The notes under the pieces: model-generated
The model's database searches: none
The model's input: the letters and a program-made list of their open reading frames with translations, nothing else
Told to the model about the DNA's origin: nothing
In this document: in pieces, positions 6,209 to 10,095 of the stretch
How positions within the stretch are numbered: position 1 is the first letter of the stretch
How the letters are laid out: every line of letters begins with the position of its first letter
Made by a program: the position numbers and the translations under genes
NCBI GenBank assembly: GCA_900549155.1
Contig: URNF01000077.1
Coordinates: forward strand, 1 to 10,095
Direction of reading: 5' to 3'
DNA from: an uncultured Oscillospiraceae bacterium
Lineage (GTDB): Bacteria; Bacillota; Clostridia; Oscillospirales; Acutalibacteraceae
Length of the DNA: 10,095 nucleotides

Positions 6209-6237
6209 AGTATACCATATAATTTCCTTGTTGACAA
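6209..6237 (-). promoter_or_regulatory. Promoter of the TM2 gene (minus strand)
   Basis: On the minus strand, TTGTCA (6237-6232) and TATACT (6214-6209) are separated by 17 bp. A TGG just before the -10 gives an extended -10. The -35 lies within operator 2, and operator 1 lies just downstream of the predicted start (near 6202), an arrangement suited to repression. Confidence 0.68.
6218..6223 (+). promoter_or_regulatory. -10 element of the XRE regulator promoter (plus strand)
   Basis: A perfect TATAAT predicts a start near 6230, with operator 2 immediately downstream. No good -35 is present at the usual distance (TCATGT at 6195-6200), so the promoter may be weak. It nearly abuts the opposing -10, so the two promoters may compete for polymerase. 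Confidence 0.45.
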
Positions 6238-6250
6238 GCACTAAATGTCA
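6232..6250. promoter_or_regulatory. Operator-like site 2
   Basis: TGACAAGCACTAAATGTCA matches operator 1 at 16 of 19 positions in the same orientation, with intact TGACA/TGTCA outer arms but a less symmetric centre. It directly precedes the Shine-Dalgarno of the regulator gene. The two site centres are 53 bp apart, about five helical turns, so they lie on the same DNA face. Confidence 0.65.
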
Positions 6251-6265
6251 AAAAGGAGATCGCCT

Positions 6266-6508
6266 ATGTTCATCAACAAGACAGCCGACGGCAGAAACAA
6301 TCTCTGCGGCACGCACATTGCCGCACTGCGCAAGCAGCTGCAGCTTTCACAGCGCATGTTCGCCGACCGCCTGCAGCTTGCCGGTCTGGAGATCGAGAAA
6401 AACGCCGTGCAGCGCATCGAATGCGGAAAACGCTTTGTCACCGACATTGAGCTGAAAACGATTGCCGAGGTGCTCGGTGTCCCCGTCGGAGATCTGCTGC
6501 TGCCATAG
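6266..6508 (+). CDS. XRE-family helix-turn-helix transcriptional regulator
   Basis: An 80-residue, single-domain DNA-binding protein. The Cro/C1-type fold is visible as LRKQLQLSQRMFADRL followed by KNAVQRIECGKRFVTDIEL and a last helix TIAEVLGVPVGDLL, covering about residues 14-79. ATG 6266 has AAAAGGAG (6251-6258) seven bases upstream. An in-frame ATG at 6245 lies inside operator 2 and is not supported. There is no sensor domain, so it is probably a small repressor. It is divergent from the TM2 gene, and both promoters overlap the paired 19-bp sites, which suggests it represses itself and the TM2 gene. That is inferred from layout. Confidence 0.88.
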   Translation: MFINKTADGRNNLCGTHIAALRKQLQLSQRMFADRLQLAGLEIEKNAVQRIECGKRFVTDIELKTIAEVLGVPVGDLLLP

Positions 6509-6520
6509 ATATGTTTTTAA

Positions 6521-6556
6521 CCCGCCGCATTCTTCGGAATGCGGCGGGCTTTTTTT
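6521..6556 (+). terminator. Rho-independent terminator with a UUCG loop
   Basis: A perfect 12-bp stem, CCCGCCGCATTC (6521-6532) with GAATGCGGCGGG (6537-6548), encloses the stable TTCG tetraloop and is followed by CTTTTTTT. It ends the XRE regulator transcript and separates it from the mraZ promoter. Confidence 0.95.
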
Positions 6557-6602
6557 GCCAAAAATTTCTTTGCGCCCTTGTCCACTTTTTTTCCAAAACC
6601 TA

Positions 6603-6631
6603 TTGCATTTTCAAAAAAAGCACCGTATAAT
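6603..6631 (+). promoter_or_regulatory. Promoter of the mraZ (dcw) operon
   Basis: TTGCAT (6603-6608) and a perfect TATAAT (6626-6631) have a 17-bp spacer. Transcription should start near 6638, leaving a leader of about 100 bases before mraZ. The MraZ-box-like repeats begin right at the predicted start. Confidence 0.88.
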
Positions 6632-6636
6632 GTTGG

Positions 6637-6676
6637 TAAGTGGTTAAAAGTGCATCGAAAGGGTGCAAAGTGGTGA
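6637..6676 (+). promoter_or_regulatory. MraZ-box-like direct repeats (operator)
   Basis: Four consecutive 10-base units are visible: TAAGTGGTTA, AAAGTGCATC, GAAAGGGTGC and AAAGTGGTGA. The first, second and fourth share (A/T)AAGTG and the third is degenerate. Repeats of this kind, spaced one helical turn apart upstream of mraZ, are known binding sites for the MraZ oligomer, with AAAGTG-type units described in mollicutes. The position at the transcription start suggests autorepression. Confidence 0.75.
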
Positions 6677-6739
6677 GTTTTTAACAATTCCACCAAGTTT
6701 TCCACAATCTCTTTCCACCGTGAAAAGGAGGTGAGCAGC

Positions 6740-7159
6740 GTGCTGTACGGACGGTATCAACATAACGTGGACGCAAAGGGGCGTTTGTTTGTCCCTGCCA
6801 AGCTGCGTGAAAAGCTCGGCGAGAGTTTCATTGCCGCCGTCGTTCTCGATCGCTGCATCTGCCTCTATTCCACCGAGGAATGGGATGCCATGCTGGATCA
6901 GATCGCCGCGCTGCCCATGACGAAAGGGCGCGTTCTGATGCGTCAGCTCACCTCGAACGCCGAGGATGTCTCGCCGGATGCGCAGGGGCGTATTCTGCTG
7001 CCGCGGCATCTTTTGGAATATGCGGGGCTGGAAAAGGCAGCGCTGGTCATCGGTGCGGGCAAACGCGCCGAAATTTGGAATCCCGAAACCTATGATGCCG
7101 AAATGGAAACGCTTTCTCCCGAAAACATGGAGGAAGAGTTTGCCAACCTCGGCTTCTGA
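6740..7159 (+). CDS. mraZ: Transcriptional regulator MraZ
   Basis: A 139-residue regulator, normal for the family, of the division and cell-wall cluster. It contains two SpoVT/AbrB-like halves, each with the family signature: DAKGRLFVP (residues 11-19) and DAQGRILLP (80-88). The protein forms a ring that binds successive DNA repeats, and such repeats lie at 6637-6676. The start is taken as GTG 6740, which gives the typical N-terminus (M)LYGRYQHNVD. An earlier in-frame GTG at 6731 overlaps the Shine-Dalgarno AAAAGGAGGTGA (6723-6734) and cannot be the start. It is followed after 11 bases by rsmH. The assignment is secure. Confidence 0.97.
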   Translation: MLYGRYQHNVDAKGRLFVPAKLREKLGESFIAAVVLDRCICLYSTEEWDAMLDQIAALPMTKGRVLMRQLTSNAEDVSPDAQGRILLPRHLLEYAGLEKAALVIGAGKRAEIWNPETYDAEMETLSPENMEEEFANLGF

Positions 7160-7170
7160 GAGGACGCATC

Positions 7171-8109
7171 ATGGCGGACACGACCTATCACATTCCCGTT
7201 CTCCTGAAAGAGACCGTTGACGCGCTGGAGATCGACCCAAAAGGGATCTATCTTGACGGCACGGCGGGCGGCGGCGGGCACAGCAAAGCCATCGCCTCGC
7301 GTCTCACGGACGGCAGGCTCATCGCCCTCGATCGCGACCCCGACGCCGTCAAGGCGGCAGGCGCGGCGCTTGCGGGGCTTCCCGCCACCGTGGTGCAATC
7401 GAATTTCACCGAGATGGACAAGGTGCTTTCCGCACTCGATATTCCCGCCGTGGACGGTATTCTGCTCGACATCGGCGTTTCCTCGCATCAGCTGGACACC
7501 GGCGCGCGCGGCTTTTCGTTTCACATGGATGCGCCGCTCGACATGCGCATGAGCCAAAGCGGACAAACCGCCGCCGATCTTGTGAACACGCTGGACGAGC
7601 GGGCGCTTGCCGATATTTTTTTCACCTATGGTGAGGAACGGTTTTCCCGCCAGATCGCCCGTGCGATCTGCCGCGTGCGGCAGACGGCGCCGATCACGAC
7701 CACCCTGCAGCTTGCCGACATCATCGCCTCGTCCGTCCCTGCGGCGGCGCGGCGGGACGGTCACCCCGCCAGGCGGGTGTTTCAGGCGCTGCGCATCGCC
7801 GTCAACGATGAGCTCGGGTGTCTCACCCGCGCACTCGACACGGCTTTTGACTGTCTGAAAGTCGGCGGCGTTCTCGCCGTCATCACCTTTCATTCGCTCG
7901 AGGATCGCATCGTCAAGCAGCACATGCACGCCTGGAAGCAGGGCTGCATCTGCCCGAAGGATTTTCCCGTCTGCACCTGCGGACGCACGCCGGCGGCGCG
8001 TGTCGGAAAGCCCGTCACCGCATCCGCCGAGGAGCTTGTCGCCAATCCCCGCTGCCGCTCCGCCAAGCTGCGGTATGCCAAAAAGCTGCACGAAGCCTAT
8101 AAGGACTGA
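7171..8109 (+). CDS. rsmH: 16S rRNA (cytosine-1402-N4)-methyltransferase RsmH (MraW)
   Basis: A 312-residue S-adenosylmethionine-dependent enzyme that methylates N4 of C1402 in the ribosomal P-site of 16S rRNA. The motifs run in family order: HIPVLLKE (7-14), the SAM-binding loop DGTAGGGGHS (29-38), LDRDPDA, ILLDIGVSSHQLD, DAPLDMRM, EERFSRQIARAI, RVFQALRIAVNDEL and FHSLEDRIVKQ. Length is normal. ATG 7171 follows GAGAGGA (7158-7164), which overlaps the mraZ stop codon, so translation of the two is probably coupled. It is the second gene of the dcw operon. Confidence 0.98.
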   Translation: MADTTYHIPVLLKETVDALEIDPKGIYLDGTAGGGGHSKAIASRLTDGRLIALDRDPDAVKAAGAALAGLPATVVQSNFTEMDKVLSALDIPAVDGILLDIGVSSHQLDTGARGFSFHMDAPLDMRMSQSGQTAADLVNTLDERALADIFFTYGEERFSRQIARAICRVRQTAPITTTLQLADIIASSVPAAARRDGHPARRVFQALRIAVNDELGCLTRALDTAFDCLKVGGVLAVITFHSLEDRIVKQHMHAWKQGCICPKDFPVCTCGRTPAARVGKPVTASAEELVANPRCRSAKLRYAKKLHEAYKD

Positions 8110-8146
8110 AAGATAAAAAGAAGTACAAAAAGAGGAGGAAAAGCAA

Positions 8147-8623
8147 ATGACACCCGCAAACAGCGGCACTGCCTATGATCTGTCCCTGTTCGAGACAAAA
8201 AAAGCGGAGCTTGTTGCTCTGAAGCCGAACAAAAAAGAACAAAAGCATTCGAATAAGCGCGCACGGCTGCAGCGTTTCTTCAACGCCGTCGCCTATATCG
8301 CGGTGGCGGTCGCCGCCCTGTTTGTCATCGGCTTTCTCATCACCTCGAATGTGCAGCTGACCGAAATGAACGCGCAGATCAGCGAAAGCAAGGCGCGCCT
8401 CACCGAGCTGCAAAGCGAGCAGGTGCGGCTGCAAAGCGAGCTTGCAAGCAAAACGTCCATTGCCAACGTCAACGACTATGCCCGTGAAAACGGCATGACC
8501 GCCGCAGACGGCAGCCAGATCACCTACATTACCGTGTCGGGCAGTGACACCGTGACCGTTGCCGAGGAAAGCGGCAACTGGCTTTCCAAGGCGTGGAACG
8601 CCATTGTCGGTTTCTTTTCATAA
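8147..8623 (+). CDS. ftsL: FtsL-like cell division protein
   Basis: A 158-residue bitopic membrane protein in the usual ftsL position, between rsmH and the first class B PBP. It has a basic cytoplasmic N-terminus (Lys/Arg-rich around 23-43), one membrane helix (about 47-67) and a heptad-like coiled coil (about 69-105). The C-terminal part is Thr/Ser-rich and ends with WLSKAWNAIVGFFS. FtsL sequences are poorly conserved, so the call rests on topology, coiled coil and gene order. The related protein DivIC has the same architecture. The start is supported by GAGGAGG (8132-8138) eight bases upstream. FtsL joins DivIC/FtsB and DivIB/FtsQ to activate the septal wall synthase. Confidence 0.8.
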   Translation: MTPANSGTAYDLSLFETKKAELVALKPNKKEQKHSNKRARLQRFFNAVAYIAVAVAALFVIGFLITSNVQLTEMNAQISESKARLTELQSEQVRLQSELASKTSIANVNDYARENGMTAADGSQITYITVSGSDTVTVAEESGNWLSKAWNAIVGFFS

Positions 8624-8667
8624 AAACCGACGACCTTCATAAAATATAGTAGCTGCAAACTGCAGAC

Positions 8668-8694
8668 GAGAGTCGGGATACATTCTTGACTCTC
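8668..8694. other. Hairpin in the ftsL-PBP intergenic region
   Basis: GAGAGTC (8668-8674) pairs perfectly with GACTCTC (8688-8694) around a 13-base loop and is followed by only three T. The 99-base gap (8624-8722) is the longest inside this gene cluster. It could be a weak attenuator, an RNA processing or stability element, or chance. I see no convincing promoter in the gap. Confidence 0.4.
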
Positions 8695-8722
8695 TTTGTA
8701 GTATTATAGGGAGAGAAAAACC

Positions 8723-10095
8723 ATGCCGAAACCGCCGAAAGCCAAAGCGCCGGAGCCGAAAAAGCCGTCCGGCAAAATGAATTGGCGCAACTATGCCGTG
8801 CTGGCTGTCATGCTGGTGCTGGTGGTGCTTGTGGTCGGACATATGGCACTCATTCAGCTGGTGCAGGGCGACGACTGGCTGTCCCGCGCCCGCTCACAGC
8901 AAATGAGCGACAGCGTGGTTGCCGCCAAGCGCGGCACGATCTATGACGCCAACATGGAGCCGCTTGCCATTTCCGCCGACGTATGGCGTCTCATCATGTC
9001 CCCGAAGGACATTTCCGAAGTAAAGCCCGCCCGTATGCCCGAGGGCGTCACGACCACCGAGGGGCTGCGCGCATTCATCGCCGACGGGCTTGCCGAGCTG
9101 CTCGGCGTGGACAGGGAAAAGCTGTTCAAGCAAACGGGCAAGACCAATTCCCAATATGAAGTGGTCAAATCCAAGGTGGAATATGACCAAAAGGAAGCAT
9201 TCAGCAAATGGGTGACCGAAAACAAGCTCACCGGCGTTTTCAGCATCATCCCCGACTATAAGCGCTATTATCCGCAGGGCACGCTTTTGTCGCACGTCCT
9301 CGGCTTCACCGGCACGGACAACAACGGTCTTGAGGGGCTGGAAGCGTCCTATGACGAGGTGCTGTCCGGCGTGCCGGGGCGCATCGTCACCGCGCAAAAC
9401 GGCTGGGGCGACGAAATGCCCTCCCAGATGGAATACAGCAAGGTCGTGGACGCCCAGGACGGCAACAACCTGGTGCTGACCATCAATCAGACCGTGCAGA
9501 TGTATGCGGAGAAATATCTTGCGGAAGCGGTCAAGGAGACAAACTCCACCAACCGCGGCTGCATTCTCATTCAGAACGTCAAGACCGGCGGCATCCTGGC
9601 GATGGCGACAAAGGGCGACTATGATCCGAACAACCCCTTTGTCCTCGCCGACGAGCAAAAGGTCAAGGAGATCGAGGCGCTGCCCGAAGAGGAGCGCGCG
9701 GCGGCAAAGACGACCGCGCTGCAGCAGCAGTGGAAAAACAAAGCCGTCTCCGAAACCTATGAGCCGGGTTCGGTCTTTAAGGTGTTCACCGCCGCCGCAG
9801 GACTGGAAGAGGGCGTTGCGACCGCCGCCACCTCCTTCAACTGCCCCGGCTACTATAAGGTCGGCGGCTGGACCATCCGCTGCCACAAGCACGGCGGTCA
9901 CGGTACGCTCGACATGGCAGGCGCCGTTTCCAACTCCTGCAACCCCTATTTCATGCAGCTCGGCATGAAGATGGGCGCGCACGTGTTCTTCAAATACTTC
10001 ACCGCGTTCGGTTTCACCGAAAAGACCGGCATCGACATGAGCGGCGAGACTTCCAACGCGGGGCTGTATCACTCCGAAAAAACGCTGAGCGAAAC
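8723..10095 (+). CDS. Class B penicillin-binding protein (FtsI/PBP2-type or SpoVD-type), truncated at right edge
   Basis: A peptidoglycan D,D-transpeptidase; 457 complete codons are in the window and the frame runs off the end. Order: a basic, Pro-rich cytoplasmic N-terminus, one membrane helix (about 24-47), then the class B dimerisation module with AAKRGTIYD and NGLEGLEASYDEVLSG, then the transpeptidase domain. The active-site SxxK is Ser350-Val-Phe-Lys353 in YEPGSVFK. The SxN motif is Ser405-Cys-Asn407. The KTG motif and any PASTA repeats would lie beyond the edge. ATG 8723 has GGGAG (8709-8713) nine bases upstream. The position after ftsL suits the septal synthase FtsI/PbpB. In Clostridia a sporulation-specific SpoVD often lies here or next to it, and the available part cannot separate them. 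Confidence 0.93.
   Translation, partial: MPKPPKAKAPEPKKPSGKMNWRNYAVLAVMLVLVVLVVGHMALIQLVQGDDWLSRARSQQMSDSVVAAKRGTIYDANMEPLAISADVWRLIMSPKDISEVKPARMPEGVTTTEGLRAFIADGLAELLGVDREKLFKQTGKTNSQYEVVKSKVEYDQKEAFSKWVTENKLTGVFSIIPDYKRYYPQGTLLSHVLGFTGTDNNGLEGLEASYDEVLSGVPGRIVTAQNGWGDEMPSQMEYSKVVDAQDGNNLVLTINQTVQMYAEKYLAEAVKETNSTNRGCILIQNVKTGGILAMATKGDYDPNNPFVLADEQKVKEIEALPEEERAAAKTTALQQQWKNKAVSETYEPGSVFKVFTAAAGLEEGVATAATSFNCPGYYKVGGWTIRCHKHGGHGTLDMAGAVSNSCNPYFMQLGMKMGAHVFFKYFTAFGFTEKTGIDMSGETSNAGLYHSEKTLSE

Noticed and set aside
6245..6265. An earlier ATG start for the XRE regulator
   Set aside because: This ATG lies inside operator 2 with no ribosome binding site; AAAAGGAG sits at the right distance from 6266.
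6697..6706. TTTTCCACA as a possible DnaA box
   Set aside because: It differs from the TTATCCACA consensus, is isolated, and lies in an mraZ leader far from any origin-like context.
7090..8169. A 359-residue open frame antisense to rsmH
   Set aside because: It lies opposite a gene with every RsmH motif and is explained by codon bias in GC-rich DNA.
8686..8707. TTGACT and TATTAT as a promoter for the PBP
   Set aside because: The two hexamers are only 10 bp apart, too close for sigma-A recognition, and no better pairing was found.
8894..10072. A 392-residue open frame antisense to the penicillin-binding protein
   Set aside because: The plus strand encodes clear PBP motifs (SVFK, SCN) throughout; the antisense frame shows no recognisable domain.

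Overview
The window looks like a GC-rich member of the Clostridia (Bacillota), possibly Oscillospirales/Ruminococcaceae. That placement is inferred from AGGAGG-type ribosome binding sites, sigma-A-type promoters, class B sortases, a ThiI without a rhodanese domain beside a NifS-type desulfurase, and an mraZ-rsmH-ftsL-PBP start to the division/cell-wall (dcw) cluster. No stretch longer than 300 bases lacks a gene or gene remnant.

Layout. (1) 1-65, minus strand: the 5' part of tRNA-Pro(GGG), with its own promoter, running off the left edge. (2) 156-5824, plus strand: a tight four-gene operon with a clear promoter and a terminator. It encodes a NifS/NifZ-like cysteine desulfurase, a class B sortase with an intact catalytic triad, ThiI (tRNA 4-thiouridine synthase), and an unusual fusion. 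The fusion joins a CinA C-terminal (PncC-type) domain to a transmembrane helix and a sortase fold in which all three catalytic positions are replaced. The two sortase proteins are paralogues and both end in Thr-rich tails. (3) 5841-6557: a divergent pair, a small zinc-ribbon/TM2 membrane protein (minus strand, apparently frameshifted) and an 80-residue XRE-type regulator (plus strand). They share a control region with two near-identical 19-bp operator-like sites, and the regulator is followed by a UUCG-loop terminator. (4) 6603-10095: the start of the dcw cluster, with a strong promoter, a row of 10-bp MraZ-box-like repeats, mraZ, rsmH (mraW), an FtsL-like gene and a class B penicillin-binding protein cut by the right edge.

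How the genes fit together. The desulfurase most likely supplies persulfide sulfur to ThiI, as in the Bacillus subtilis NifZ-ThiI pair. The sortase and the CinA-pseudosortase fusion are co-transcribed with that sulfur-transfer pair although no known pathway links them. This is the most unusual feature here: a cytoplasmic NMN-deamidase-like domain tethered through the membrane to an apparently inactive extracellular sortase domain, paired with an active paralogue. The dcw part is conventional, with MraZ probably regulating its own promoter.
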